Positions 41,880 through 51,163 of a DNA stretch of 64,000 nucleotides are shown one piece after another. The DNA is from AC-37 sp036389835 (GTDB taxonomy: Bacteria > Actinomycetota > Thermoleophilia > Solirubrobacterales > Thermoleophilaceae): NCBI GenBank assembly GCA_036389835.1, contig DASVWC010000111.1, forward strand, positions 1 through 64,000. Reading direction: 5' to 3'. The notes below the pieces were generated by a model. The model made no database searches, had not been told where the DNA came from, and saw only the letters and a program-made list of their open reading frames with translations. Position 1 is the stretch's first letter; each line of letters opens with the position of its first letter. Made by a program: the position numbers and the translations under genes.

Positions 41880-42155
41880 CTACTTCACGCTGAAGCCGTC
41901 GAGCCCCTCGGGCTCCTCGGCGTGCTCCTCCACCCGCTCGACCCGCGCCCGCGGCGGCCCCTCGCGGCAGAACGCGACGAGCGCCTCGACCGCCTCGGGA
42001 TCGCCCTCGAAGACGGCCTCGACCGCCCCGTCGTCGCGGTTCGCGACCCAGCCCGCCACGCTCCGCCGCTCGGCTTCCCGGCGCGCCGAATCGCGGAAGA
42101 ACACGCCCTGCACCTCCCCATGGACGACGACACGTCTGCGCTCGCGCTCGGCCAT
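41880..42155 (-). CDS. acylphosphatase
   Basis: 91 residues from ATG 42155. The acylphosphatase motif VHGEVQGVFFRDSARREA carries the phosphate-binding Arg21; GWVANRDDG carries the catalytic Asn39. It hydrolyses acyl phosphates such as acetyl phosphate. The frame extends upstream as a shadow, but the domain begins exactly here. It diverges from a small membrane protein gene. Confidence 0.93.
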   Translation of the reverse strand: MAERERRRVVVHGEVQGVFFRDSARREAERRSVAGWVANRDDGAVEAVFEGDPEAVEALVAFCREGPPRARVERVEEHAEEPEGLDGFSVK

Positions 42156-42199
42156 GGAGCGGGAGTGTGCCAGTACCCGGTCTTGGGTATGCACGAGCC

Positions 42200-42352
42200 G
42201 TGTCCGCCGCCGCCATAGCCGTGCTGCTGCTGGCCGCGGTCGTGGCCGCCGCCGTCGCGGTGGACGCGCCGCTCCTCGCCCTCCCGCTCGTCTTCCTGAT
42301 CCTCGTGGTCTGGGGCGGCCAGCGCGTGGCGAGCGCCCGCGACCGCGTCTAG
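42200..42352 (+). CDS. very small two-span membrane protein
   Basis: 50 residues from GTG 42200 (an earlier GTG at 42167 is less likely because the added codons are polar and precede the hydrophobic start). Two hydrophobic stretches fill most of the protein (AAIAVLLLAAVVAAAVAV and LLALPLVFLILVVWGG), with a basic RVASARDRV end. Its TAG is immediately followed by the ATG of the next gene, which suggests real coupling. No family recognised. Confidence 0.5.
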   Translation: MSAAAIAVLLLAAVVAAAVAVDAPLLALPLVFLILVVWGGQRVASARDRV

Positions 42353-42805
42353 ATGGCCGCCTACGTCGCGGTCGTCGGCCCGGGCGAGGCGTCACAGGAG
42401 GAGGCGCGCGTCGCGAAGCGGGTCGGCCGCCTGCTCGCCGAGGCCGGCGCCGTGGTCGTCAGCGGCGGGCTCGGCGGCGTGATGGAGGCGGCCTGCCGCG
42501 GCGCGAAGGACGGCGGCGGGACCACCGTCGGCATCCTCCCCGGCCCGGACCGGGCGGCCGCCAACGAGTTCGTCGACGTCGCGATCGCCACCGGCCTCAG
42601 CGAGGCCCGCAACGCGCTGGTCGTGCGCGCGGCGGACGTCCTGATCGCGATCGGCGGCTCGTGGGGCACGCTGTCGGAGATCGCGCTCGCCCTGCGCACG
42701 GGCAAGCGGGTCGTGGGGCTGGCGACCTGGGAGCTTCCGGGCGGCGAGGCCGGGGTCGAGGAGGCCGCCGACGCCGAATCGGCCGTGGCGCTGGCGCTCG
42801 GTTGA
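42353..42805 (+). CDS. SLOG/TIGR00725-family (LOG-like) nucleotide-binding protein
   Basis: 150 residues, Rossmann-like. YVAVVGPGEASQEE and GAVVVSGGLGGVMEAACRGA carry the nucleotide-binding glycines; the PGGxGT-like segment is IGGSWGTLSEIALA. It is related to LOG/lysine-decarboxylase-like and DprA-type SLOG domains; in this TIGR00725 branch the substrate is unknown. The ATG directly follows the preceding stop. It is convergent with leuS, 75 bases away, with a hairpin between. Confidence 0.85.
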   Translation: MAAYVAVVGPGEASQEEARVAKRVGRLLAEAGAVVVSGGLGGVMEAACRGAKDGGGTTVGILPGPDRAAANEFVDVAIATGLSEARNALVVRAADVLIAIGGSWGTLSEIALALRTGKRVVGLATWELPGGEAGVEEAADAESAVALALG

Positions 42806-42823
42806 CGGCCGGGCCCGAAGCGT

Positions 42824-42863
42824 CTGTGCGCTTTGCCCCCCTATGAGGGGTGAAAACGCACAG
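42824..42863. terminator. hairpin between convergent genes, probable bidirectional terminator
   Basis: CTGTGCG (42824-42830) pairs with CGCACAG (42857-42863), and CCCC with GGGG (42847-42850) inside. CTTTG opposite TGAAAA adds partial pairing. It sits between the ends of the LOG-like gene and leuS. Words match the repeat at 8191-8253. Confidence 0.6.
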
Positions 42864-42880
42864 GCGTCCGCGCGACCGGC

Positions 42881-45313
42881 TTAGGAGGAGCGCACCACGA
42901 AGTTCACGAGCTTGTCCGGCACCACGACGGTCTTCACGATCTCGCCGCCGTCCACGTACTGCGCCACCCGTGGCGACTCGCGCGCGATCCGCTCCTGCTC
43001 CTCCCGCGCGGCCCCCGCCGGCGCCTCCACCCGGTCGCGCAGCTTGCCGTTGACCTGCACGACCAGCTCGACCACGTCGGCCCGCAGCAGCGCGCGATCC
43101 GGCTCGGGCCACGGCTCCTCCCACACCCGCCGCCCGGTCATCAGCTCGAACACCTCGGCCCCCAGGTGCGGCGCGAACGGGAAGATCAGCGACCCGGCCG
43201 TGGCCACCGCGAACCGCAGCTGCGTCGCGCCGTGCTCGGCCGCCGTCAGCTCGTCCTTCTGGAGGTAGGCGTCGTTGACCAGCTCGATCACCGCGGCGAT
43301 AGCCGTGTTGAACGCGAAGCGGTCGCGCAGCCCCGCGGTGACCCGCTCGATCGCCCAGTGCGCCTTGCGCAGGAGCGGCGACGGGTCGCCCACCGGCGAC
43401 TCCGACGGCTCGGTGCGCTCGGCGGTCTCGGCGGCGAGCCGCCACAGCCGGCCGAGGAAGCGGTTGATGCCGCTGACCCCCTCGTCGGACCAGTCGGCCC
43501 CCTGCTCGGGCGGGCCGATGTAGAGCATGTAGGAGCGCGCCGTGTCGGCCCCGAAGCGCTCGACGTACTCGCTCGGGCTGATCACGTTGCCCTTCGACTT
43601 GGACATCTTGGCCCCGTCGCGCGTGATCATCCCCTGCGTGAAGAGCCGGGCGAACGGCTCCTGGAAGCCGACGTAGCCCATGTCCGCGAGCGCCTTCACG
43701 AAGAAGCGCGCGTACATCAGGTGCAGGATCGCGTGCTCGACGCCGCCGATGTACTGGTCGACCGGCATCCACGCGTCGACGACCGCCCGGTCGAACGGTG
43801 CCCCGTCGTTCCGCGCGTCGCAGTAGCGCATGAAGTACCAGGACGAGTCGACGAACGTGTCCATCGTGTCGGTCTCGCGGCGCGCCTCGGCGCCGCAGCG
43901 CGGGCAGCCGGTACGCACCCAGTCCTCGGCGGCGGCGAGCGGCGAGCGCCCCTTCGGCGCGTAGTCCTCGACGTCGGGAAGCTCGACCGGCAGCTGGTCG
44001 TCGGGCACCGGCACGATCCCGCAGGAGTCGCAGTGCACGACCGGGATCGGGCAGCCCCAGTAGCGCTGGCGCGAGAGCAGCCAGTCGCGCAGGCGGTAGT
44101 TGACCGACGGCCTGCCGCGGCCGTCCGACTCGAGCCACGCGACGATCTCGTCGAACGCCTCGCGGTTGTGCTTGCCGTCGAACTGCCCGCTGTTGACGAG
44201 CGGCCCGTCGTCGGCGCACGGCAGCTCGCCGCAGTCGACCACGCGCCGGACCTCCAGGCCGAACCGCTGCGCGAACTCGTAGTCGCGCTCGTCGTGCGCG
44301 GGCACGGCCATGATCGCCCCGGTGCCGTACTCCATCAGCACGTAGTCGGCGACGAACATCGGGATCTCCTCGCCGTTCACCGGGTTGGTGACGGTGCGCC
44401 CGAGCGGGACCCCGGTCTTCTCCCGCGCCTCGGCGCCGCGCTCCTCGGCGGACTCGGTCAGCGCGCGGTTCACGTACTCGCGCACCTCGTCGGAGTCGCT
44501 GAGGCGCAGCACGTCGGGGTGCTCGGGGGCCATGACGAAGAACGTCGCGCCGAACAGCGTGTCGGGCCGCGTGGTGAAGACGGGGTAGTCGGTGCCGAGC
44601 TCCTCGCAGCGGAAGACGACCTCGGCGCCCTCCGAGCGCCCGATCCAGTTGCGCTGCATCGTGACGACGTGATCGGGCCAGTCGACGGTCTCGAGGTCCT
44701 CGAGCAGCCGGTCGGCGTAGTCGAGGATCTTGAAGAACCACTGCTCGAGGTTGCGCGCCTCGACGGGCGTGCCGCAGCGCTCGCAGCGGCCGTCGATCAC
44801 CTGCTCGTTGGCGAGCACGGTCGCGTCCTTGGGACACCAGTTGACGGCGGCCTCGGACCGGTACGCGAGCCCCTTCTCGAACAGCCGCAGGAAGATCCAC
44901 TGCGTCCAGCGGTAGTAGCGCGGCTCGTGCGTGCCGAACTCGCGCGTCCAGTCGATCGAGACGCCCCACGAGCGGAACTGGCGGCGGAACTCGGCGATCG
45001 AGGCCTCCGTCGAGTCGCGCGGGTGCTGGCCGGTGCGGATCGCGTGGTTCTCGGCGGGCAGCCCGAAGGCGTCGTAGCCCATCGGGTGCAGCACGCGCTG
45101 GCCGGTGCGGCGGCGGTAGTGGGCGATCGCGTCGCCGATCGCGTAGCACTTGAGATGGCCCATGTGCGGCTCGCCCGAGGGGTACGGGAGCATCTCGAGC
45201 ACGTACGAGCCGGCCTCCGCGGCCGCGGAGTCGTTGGCCACCTCCCAGGTGCGCTCGTCCTCCCAGACCCGCTGCCACTTGGGCTCGATGCGCTTGGGGT
45301 CGTACCGCTCCAT
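42881..45313 (-). CDS. leuS: leucyl-tRNA synthetase
   Basis: 810 residues from ATG 45313 (MERYDPKRIEPKWQRVWED, the conserved N-terminus; the frame extends upstream spuriously). The class I motifs HMGH (in PYPSGEPHMGHLKCY) and KMSKS (569-573) are present, as are the CP1 editing domain (VFTTRPDTLFGATFFVMAPE) and a zinc-type CPKD...CERCGTP stretch. It charges tRNA-Leu. It diverges from a coiled-coil gene with a 70-bp gap. Confidence 0.97.
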   Translation of the reverse strand: MERYDPKRIEPKWQRVWEDERTWEVANDSAAAEAGSYVLEMLPYPSGEPHMGHLKCYAIGDAIAHYRRRTGQRVLHPMGYDAFGLPAENHAIRTGQHPRDSTEASIAEFRRQFRSWGVSIDWTREFGTHEPRYYRWTQWIFLRLFEKGLAYRSEAAVNWCPKDATVLANEQVIDGRCERCGTPVEARNLEQWFFKILDYADRLLEDLETVDWPDHVVTMQRNWIGRSEGAEVVFRCEELGTDYPVFTTRPDTLFGATFFVMAPEHPDVLRLSDSDEVREYVNRALTESAEERGAEAREKTGVPLGRTVTNPVNGEEIPMFVADYVLMEYGTGAIMAVPAHDERDYEFAQRFGLEVRRVVDCGELPCADDGPLVNSGQFDGKHNREAFDEIVAWLESDGRGRPSVNYRLRDWLLSRQRYWGCPIPVVHCDSCGIVPVPDDQLPVELPDVEDYAPKGRSPLAAAEDWVRTGCPRCGAEARRETDTMDTFVDSSWYFMRYCDARNDGAPFDRAVVDAWMPVDQYIGGVEHAILHLMYARFFVKALADMGYVGFQEPFARLFTQGMITRDGAKMSKSKGNVISPSEYVERFGADTARSYMLYIGPPEQGADWSDEGVSGINRFLGRLWRLAAETAERTEPSESPVGDPSPLLRKAHWAIERVTAGLRDRFAFNTAIAAVIELVNDAYLQKDELTAAEHGATQLRFAVATAGSLIFPFAPHLGAEVFELMTGRRVWEEPWPEPDRALLRADVVELVVQVNGKLRDRVEAPAGAAREEQERIARESPRVAQYVDGGEIVKTVVVPDKLVNFVVRSS

Positions 45314-45383
45314 GAAGCGGCTGAGGTTATCGGCGGCGCCGGGGGCGATTCCGTCGCGTGAGTCTGGGAACATCGCTCCTCGC

Positions 45384-45977
45384 ATGGCCACCCCGAGCCC
45401 ATCCTCCCGGGCGGCGGAGCTCGCAGCCGAGCAGGTTCAGGCGATCGTCACCGCCGCCGAGCAGGCCGCGGAGGAGCTGCGCGCCGCCGCCGAGCGCGAG
45501 GCGCGCGAGCGCGAGCGCGAGGCCGAGCGCGAGGGCGAGCGCATCAGGGCCGAGGCGCAGGCGGCGGGCGAGAAGGAGCGCGCCGCGGCGGAGGAGGAGG
45601 CCGCGCGGATACTCGAGATCGCCCGCAGGGAGGCCGACAGCCGGGTCGTGCGCGCGCGCGAGGCGGCCGACGAGGCGCTCGCCTCCGCCGAGGCGATCTC
45701 GAACGGGCTGCGGCGGCTCGCCGAGTCGCTCGAGGGCCAGGCGGAGCGGATCCTGCGTGACGTGCAGGCCGGCCACCGCCGGCTGATGAGCGACCTGCGG
45801 CTCGAGCCGAACCCGGAGGAATCGTCCGTCCGCGAGCCGCGCGACGCGCGCGACCGCGAGCTGCTCTCGGCGGTCCGCGCCGGGGAGAGCCGGCGCCGCG
45901 CGAGGCCGCCAGGCGACGCCGGCGGCGGCCCGAACCCGTTCGACGAGCTCGAGGTCCCGCGCTGGGGCGAGCCGTGA
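45384..45977 (+). CDS. coiled-coil protein of unknown function
   Basis: 197 residues from ATG 45384. Residues about 8-130 form one long Ala/Glu/Arg helix with heptads, then LRRLAESLEGQAERILRDVQ and a disordered, acidic-basic tail ending NPFDELEVPRWGEP. The style resembles DivIVA-like or cell-division coiled-coil proteins but lacks the DivIVA N-terminal membrane-binding motif. No signal or membrane span. Confidence 0.65.
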   Translation: MATPSPSSRAAELAAEQVQAIVTAAEQAAEELRAAAEREAREREREAEREGERIRAEAQAAGEKERAAAEEEAARILEIARREADSRVVRAREAADEALASAEAISNGLRRLAESLEGQAERILRDVQAGHRRLMSDLRLEPNPEESSVREPRDARDRELLSAVRAGESRRRARPPGDAGGGPNPFDELEVPRWGEP

Positions 45978-46038
45978 CTCAGGATCGCGCGCGCTGAGGG
46001 GCTCGTCGCAACTGGGCGTCGCCCGCCCGCTCCCGCGC

Positions 46039-46584
46039 GTGACCGAGCCGCTCGGCGACGGGGAGGTCGCGCTGCGCGAGTGGCGCCGCGACGACATGCA
46101 CGCGATGATCGCGATGCTGGATGACGAGCCGATCGTGCGCTGGACGCGCGTGCCGTCGCCGTACGGCGAGCGCGACGCGCTCGACTACCTGGCCCGCGGC
46201 GACGCCGAGCGCGAGCGCGGCGAGGGGATCAACCTCGGGATCTTCGACGCCGCGGGGCGCGAGGTGCTGGGCTCGATGTCGGTGCGGATCGCGTCGTGGC
46301 CGGACCTGCGCGGCCAGCTCGGCTACCTCGTCGGGGCGCACGCGCGCGGGCGCGGCGTCGCCCCGCGGGCGATCCGGCTCGCGTCGGCATGGGGGTTCCG
46401 CAAGCTGGGGCTGGAGCGCATCGAGATACTCGTGCACCCGGACAACGAGCCGTCCCAGCGCGCCGCCGAGAAGGCGGGGTTCAGGCGCGAGGGGATCCTG
46501 CGCTCCTACACGCGCGTGAAGGCCGAGCGCTTCGACATGTGGTCGTTCTCGGCCCTGCCCGGCGAGCTCGAGCGCGCGCGCTAG
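46039..46584 (+). CDS. GNAT family N-acetyltransferase (RimJ/RimL type)
   Basis: 181 residues from GTG 46039. The RimJ/RimL pattern is clear: GEVALREWRRDDMHAMIAM, GYLVGAHARGRGVAPRAI (acetyl-CoA loop with RGRGVA), LGLERIEILVHPDNEPSQR and AEKAGFRREGILRSY. Likely acetylates protein N-termini or small molecules. The stop shares CTAG with the convergent catalase-like gene. Confidence 0.9.
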   Translation: MTEPLGDGEVALREWRRDDMHAMIAMLDDEPIVRWTRVPSPYGERDALDYLARGDAERERGEGINLGIFDAAGREVLGSMSVRIASWPDLRGQLGYLVGAHARGRGVAPRAIRLASAWGFRKLGLERIEILVHPDNEPSQRAAEKAGFRREGILRSYTRVKAERFDMWSFSALPGELERAR

Positions 46585-47507
46585 TCGCCCTCGCGCTTCG
46601 CGCCGCTGCGCCGGAACACCGAGACGGCGTAGGCGTCGGGGCGGAAGTTGAGGATCGGGTCCGCCGACAGCTCGATCCCGTCGGTCACCCGGGTCGGGTC
46701 GAAGACCAGCACGTCGCCGTCGTGCTCGCGGCTCGTGTCGAGGCCGGTCAGCTCGAGCGTGCCGAGCTCGACCGTCTCGCGGTCGTCGGGCCACGGCACG
46801 GTCGGGTCGTCGACCGCGTCGCCGTCGGCGGCGAGCCGCGCCGTGAGCCGCCAGCGCACCGGGCCGCGCTCGAGCCGCTCGCGGATCTCGTCCTGGAGGT
46901 ACTCGGGCCCGAGCCCGTCGATCTCCTCCTCGGGCACGGCCTCCACCCCCGCCTCGGGCTCGATCCGGTAGCGCGCCCAGCGCTCGCCGAGCCGGAACGA
47001 GTGGATCGAGTTGAACGCGCAGGTGGCATAGCTGCGCGGCGGCACCAGGGAGGGCAGGATCTGCTGGAGCGCCGCGCCGGTCTCCGGGTGCTCGCCGATG
47101 AAGGCGCCGATCTTCTCCATGTCGGGCTGGCCGGTCTCGGGGTCGGGCTTACGGGCGCGGACGAAGACGACGAAGTCCTCCGGCGTGCGCACGAAGAAGC
47201 ACGGCAGGGTGAGCGAGACGACGTCGGTGGTGCTCCCGTCCGGGAGGTAGAACTTGATCGCCATCCCGCGGCCCTCGGTGCGCTCGCCGTCGCCGGCGTT
47301 CGGGTTGCCGCTGCCGTTCGACAGGCGCACCGTCACCCGGACCGGCCCGCCCTGGAAGTGCGCCGCCGGCGACAGCTCGGCGGCCTGCGGCGTGGGCGTG
47401 AACTCGCCCGCGCAGAGGGTTCCCTTCGCGTGCGCGGCGCGGTGGCCGTCGAAGCGGCCGCTCACCTCGTTGATCGCGTCGACCGCCTGCTCTGCGAGCT
47501 GGTTCAT
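46581..47507 (-). CDS. mini-catalase (SrpA/KatE-core family) heme protein
   Basis: 308 residues from ATG 47507, with GGAGAGG upstream. The catalase core lacks the C-terminal flavodoxin-like part. The distal His is in RAAHAKGTLCAGEF (His26). The proximal segment DPILNFRPDAYAVSVFRR contains the heme-ligand Tyr with its Arg. Small catalases of this type often act as organic peroxidases. It overlaps the upstream acylase-family gene by ATGA, an unusual partner. Confidence 0.87.
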   Translation of the reverse strand: MNQLAEQAVDAINEVSGRFDGHRAAHAKGTLCAGEFTPTPQAAELSPAAHFQGGPVRVTVRLSNGSGNPNAGDGERTEGRGMAIKFYLPDGSTTDVVSLTLPCFFVRTPEDFVVFVRARKPDPETGQPDMEKIGAFIGEHPETGAALQQILPSLVPPRSYATCAFNSIHSFRLGERWARYRIEPEAGVEAVPEEEIDGLGPEYLQDEIRERLERGPVRWRLTARLAADGDAVDDPTVPWPDDRETVELGTLELTGLDTSREHDGDVLVFDPTRVTDGIELSADPILNFRPDAYAVSVFRRSGAKREGD

Positions 47508-50224
47508 CCGCCTCTCCTTCCGAGTATCTCGTCCACCTGGTGGTAGGTCCCGCGGTTCTGCCACGGGAACGGCGGAGTCTCGACCGCACCGGCCGTCGTC
47601 GGCTCGTTCTGGACGCACTGCCGTGGCGTGGTGGTCGGGCACGTGGCGGGGTACTTCCACTGCGTCACGTCGCCGCCGCGCTGGTCGGTCAGGAACTGGA
47701 CGGCCTGGCGCAGCGAGTGCAGCAGGATCGCGCGGCAGCGCTTCTGCACGACGGCGCGGCTCGAGCCCTTGACCGGCTGGACCGTGGGGCTGCCGCCGCA
47801 GTAGTAGCGCGAGTAGCGGCCGGGGACCTTGCGGCCGAGCACGTTGCGCAGGTCCTTCTGAACGTGCGTGCTCCACCTCCAGCCGAACCCGCCGAGGCCG
47901 AGCACGCGGCGCTCGACCGTGTCGAAGAGCTCCTGGCCCAGCGCGGGCTGGAACGCCTGGCGGACGAAGCGCGGCCACCACTGGTCCATCAGCAGGACGG
48001 CCGCGCTGTGGTCGTAGACGTTGTCGCCGTCCACGTCGAGGCGGTTGCCGCCGACGGAGCGCCAGGTGTCGAGCAGGCGCAGGAACTTCTCGTCGCGGCC
48101 CTGGGCGCGGCCGATCACCTTGCGCATCCAGCGGTAGGGCTCCTCGGCGCGCAGGTCACCGGTCGCCGCACGGTTTACGGCGCGCGTGAGGCCGACGAGG
48201 TCCGTCCTCCCCTTCTTCACCCTGAGCTCGTCCTCGAGCCGGCGCTGGAGCAGCAGCGCGTGGTGGACCGGGCCGTCGCCCCACTCGGTCGGGCCCTTGC
48301 GCCAGCCGACGCCCTCCTTGTTGTTCCAGGAGATGATCACCTCGTCGTGCGCCCGCGGGCGGTTCGACGCCGGGATCGTCTTGAAGTCGTAGGTGGCGGG
48401 GTCGAAGCCGAGCCAGTCGCCGCTGCCGTCGCCGTTGAACGGAAGGTCCACGTCGCTGCCGGGGGCGTGGGCCGGGAAGTTGCCGGACTGCTGGAAGCCG
48501 ACCTCGTCGCGGTTCGCGTAGAGCCAGTTCTCGGTGCCCGGGAACGGGCTCATGACCTTCTGGAACTGGCGCACGCTGCGCGGCTCGTTCTCGGCGAGGC
48601 GGACGAACGACACCACCGCGTCGAGCTCGTGGAAGTTCACGCCCTTCGCCTTGGCGAGCGCCACCGGCTTGCCGCCGACGGTCGCGAACGCGAACACCGG
48701 CCCGTGCACCGAGCGCATCGTGCGGTGCGTGATCCGCTCGGGCGGGCTCGGGTCGATCGGGGAGACCGGCGTGGTCACGGTCTGGTCGCGCATCGTGAAC
48801 GGGCGGCACTCGCCGCGGTAGCGGTAGTGCGTGCTCTTGTCCGTCGGGGGCGAGCCGTCGGGGTTGCAGAGGGTCTCGGCGAACGTGTCCTGGTTGTCGC
48901 CGTTCGCGCTCGTCCCGCTCCAGACGAAGTCGACGCCGTGGCCGATCAGCGGCCAGGGCGAGGCGCCGGGGAAGGTCACGCCGGAGACGTCGACGCCGCC
49001 GCCGTGCAGCTCCTGCTCGACGAAGATCTGCGGGGACCAGTAGTCGACCTGCGGGCCGGCGGCGTAGAGCGCGCGGCCGGTGTTCGACAGCTTGGCCGGG
49101 ACGAGGACCGCGTTCGACATCGTCTCCGGCAGGGCGCGCTTGATGCCGTTGACCGAGCGCACCCAGGCCGGGACGCCCGCGGAGGACTCGGCGGCGCCCG
49201 GCCCCTCGATCTGCGGGTCGCGCGGTCGGATCGAGCCGAAGTCGGGGATCAGGTTGCGGCCGGACTGGAGACGGCCGGGGTTGTCGCTCGGGTGCCTGTG
49301 CTTCGAGACCGTGAGCGCCTCGGGGTCGTTCGCGGTGCGCAGGTCCTTGAATGGCTTCTGCCAGCCGGCGCCGAACTTGCGCTCGAACGCCTGGCGGAGC
49401 TGCGAGTTGACCTCCTCGCCGCCGTTCGAGACCGTGAACTGGGTCACGAGCAGGACCGCCATCGCGACCGAGTCCGACACCGTCCAGCGCTCGGGTCGCG
49501 TGCCGAGCGCGGGGTACTCCGCGGGCATCTGGCTCGGGTCGGCGTTGACCTCGTCGATGCGCCTGTTGATGCCCTCGATGTAGGCGAGGATGTCGCTGCG
49601 GGCGCGGGCGCCGACGTCGCCCCAGCGCCCCGGCAGCGCCTCGAACTGCCTGGTCAGCTCCTCGTCGGAGAAGTCCTGGTCGGTGAGCTGGGCGGCGTCG
49701 TCCTCGGCGGCGCTCGCGCCGGTGAGGCCGGCGAGGGTGCCCTTGGCGGTGCGGCGGATCGCGTCCATGAGGAACAGCCGCTCCTGGGCGGTGGCGTAGC
49801 CGGCGCCGAACATCAGGTCCGCGCGCGTGTCGCCGTAGATGTGGGCCATGCCGAAGCGGGCGTCGCGGTAGATGCGCACGCCGGGCCGCGGCGTGGTGGT
49901 CGAGCCGACGCCGCCGGGCATCGAGCCGAAGCGCGTGTCCTTGTAGAAGCGGCCGATGTCCGCGGGAGCCAGCGTGGCCGCGCGCGGCATGATGTCCACG
50001 TAGAGCGGCTGCTGGTTGGTGAACGTGTCGGGCAGCTCGCCGGAGGCCTGGTTGGCGAGCAGCTCCGGCGCCTCGACCGACTCGCCCTCCCCCTGGGCGA
50101 GGACCGAGTTGAAGCCCTCGAACGATGGGACGCTCAGCGGCGGCGGGTCCTGCGCGGCTGCGGGGGCCACCGCGAGGGCGAGCGCGACCGCGGTGGCGAG
50201 CAGCAGCGCGGTCCCCCTCCGCAT
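47504..50224 (-). CDS. secreted penicillin acylase family (Ntn-hydrolase) protein
   Basis: 906 residues from ATG 50224. The signal ALLLATAVALALAVAPAAA is followed by the alpha-chain region with YGDTRADLMFGAGYATAQER. A processing site precedes the nucleophile Ser370 (LPETMSNAVLVPAKLSNTG). The beta chain carries the family GHGVDFVWSGTSANGDNQD block. Members cleave amides such as beta-lactam side chains or N-acyl homoserine lactones after autoproteolysis; the substrate here is open. It is translationally coupled to the downstream mini-catalase. Confidence 0.9.
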   Translation of the reverse strand: MRRGTALLLATAVALALAVAPAAAQDPPPLSVPSFEGFNSVLAQGEGESVEAPELLANQASGELPDTFTNQQPLYVDIMPRAATLAPADIGRFYKDTRFGSMPGGVGSTTTPRPGVRIYRDARFGMAHIYGDTRADLMFGAGYATAQERLFLMDAIRRTAKGTLAGLTGASAAEDDAAQLTDQDFSDEELTRQFEALPGRWGDVGARARSDILAYIEGINRRIDEVNADPSQMPAEYPALGTRPERWTVSDSVAMAVLLVTQFTVSNGGEEVNSQLRQAFERKFGAGWQKPFKDLRTANDPEALTVSKHRHPSDNPGRLQSGRNLIPDFGSIRPRDPQIEGPGAAESSAGVPAWVRSVNGIKRALPETMSNAVLVPAKLSNTGRALYAAGPQVDYWSPQIFVEQELHGGGVDVSGVTFPGASPWPLIGHGVDFVWSGTSANGDNQDTFAETLCNPDGSPPTDKSTHYRYRGECRPFTMRDQTVTTPVSPIDPSPPERITHRTMRSVHGPVFAFATVGGKPVALAKAKGVNFHELDAVVSFVRLAENEPRSVRQFQKVMSPFPGTENWLYANRDEVGFQQSGNFPAHAPGSDVDLPFNGDGSGDWLGFDPATYDFKTIPASNRPRAHDEVIISWNNKEGVGWRKGPTEWGDGPVHHALLLQRRLEDELRVKKGRTDLVGLTRAVNRAATGDLRAEEPYRWMRKVIGRAQGRDEKFLRLLDTWRSVGGNRLDVDGDNVYDHSAAVLLMDQWWPRFVRQAFQPALGQELFDTVERRVLGLGGFGWRWSTHVQKDLRNVLGRKVPGRYSRYYCGGSPTVQPVKGSSRAVVQKRCRAILLHSLRQAVQFLTDQRGGDVTQWKYPATCPTTTPRQCVQNEPTTAGAVETPPFPWQNRGTYHQVDEILGRRGG

Positions 50225-50265
50225 GGGGCGAACTTTGCCAGAGGCCCGCGCGGCGTGCGCCGCGC

Positions 50266-50802
50266 CTAGACGTTCTCGGCGAGCTTGGAGATCCTCCAGG
50301 CGTCGCCGTCCTTCTCGAGCTCGACCTCGAGCGGGAGGTTCAGGATCGGCGAGGTGTACTCGAGCGTCGCCCTGTCGCCCTTCTCCTGGACGTCGTCGAC
50401 CTTCGTGCCCTTGAGCTTGGCCTTCGAGCCGGCGTCGTAGAGCTTGGAGATCTCCTCGACCCAGGTGTCGCACTTGCCGCCGATGCTGGCCTCCTCGACC
50501 TGCTCGATCGCGGACGGAGCCAGCGCGCCGCAGACGGCGTCGGCGTCCCCGTCGGCGAGCGCCGTCTGGAACGCGAGGAAGGTGCCCTCGGGGTCGTCGC
50601 CCCCGCCCCCGCCGCCGGCGGAGGTCTCCGGCGTGGTCTCGTCGGTGGTCGTGACCTGGATCTCGGTCTGCTCGGGCTGGGTGGTGGTGGCCGCCTTCTC
50701 GTCACCCTCGTCGTCGTCGCCGCAGGCCGCGGCGAAGCCGGCGAGGGCCAGGATTGCGAGGAGGGCGAGCAGCCTCCGGATGTGGGCCAAGCGAGCGGTC
50801 AC
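50266..50802 (-). CDS. lipoprotein with two-cysteine NTF2-like domain
   Basis: 178 residues, GTG start. The lipobox is GFAAAC; a Thr/Gly-rich linker follows. The domain (about 70-178) has ADAVCGALAPSAIEQVEEAS with a second Cys at GGKCDTW, and strands at the end (GDRATLEYTSPILNLPLEVE, GDAWRISKL). It is a close pattern match to the proteins at 22056 and 41375 and to the kinase sensor domain at 58627. It lies upstream of the acylase gene on the same strand (42-bp gap). Function unknown. Confidence 0.7.
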   Translation of the reverse strand: MTARLAHIRRLLALLAILALAGFAAACGDDDEGDEKAATTTQPEQTEIQVTTTDETTPETSAGGGGGGDDPEGTFLAFQTALADGDADAVCGALAPSAIEQVEEASIGGKCDTWVEEISKLYDAGSKAKLKGTKVDDVQEKGDRATLEYTSPILNLPLEVELEKDGDAWRISKLAENV

Positions 50803-50833
50803 GGCGGGGGAATGTAGCGAGTGCCGTGCGGCG

Positions 50834-50983
50834 CGCTCGGGCTCGGCCGTCGTACCGGCCGGCGAGCGGCTCGAGCGCCTTGTCGAGGAGGCCGCGCGCG
50901 ACGATCTCGATGCGGACCCTGCCGGCGAAGCCGTACTCGTCCGCCGCCAGATGCAGGCGGTCGAGGAGCGAGAAGATGCCGTC
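50834..50983 (-). pseudogene. decayed coding fragment of unknown origin
   Basis: A minus-strand frame reads DGIFSLLDRLHLAADEYGFA then RVRIEIVARGLLDKALEPLA, with almost every third base G or C. It has no start codon and no stop before the next gene, whose first codons it would enter in another frame. I do not recognise it. It lies directly beyond the Phd-like domain, so it may be a remnant of that accessory module. Confidence 0.3.
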
Positions 50984-51163
50984 AGGTGGCCGCCCGTGCG
51001 GCGAACGGCGGCGCGAACGCGGGCGCCACCCGGATGCGCGGGCGGCCGCGGTGCGTGACGAGCAGCTCCTCGCCGGCGGCGGCGCGTTCCATGTACCAGC
51101 CGAAGCGGTTGCGGAACTCGTGGGCGCCGACGGCGGTTGCGCTGTCGGTGCCTTCCGAGGGAG
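50982..51163 (-). pseudogene. Phd/YefM-type antitoxin domain without its own start codon
   Basis: AVGAHEFRNRFGWYMERAAA followed by GEELLVTHRGRPRIRVAP matches the Phd/YefM fold (EFR-x-R, then AAGEE, then V/I-T-x-R-G-x-P). It ends at TGA 50984-50982. No ATG, GTG or TTG lies between it and the end of tRNA-Ala. It is in frame with the nuclease-like gene upstream, through the whole tRNA. No toxin gene follows. It could be a relic, or the C-terminal part of a fused product. Confidence 0.6.

Noticed and set aside
42597..45278. Frame of about 890 codons overlapping leuS
   Set aside because: Alternative-frame shadow of leuS; composition is Arg/Ala/Gly-rich without any motif.
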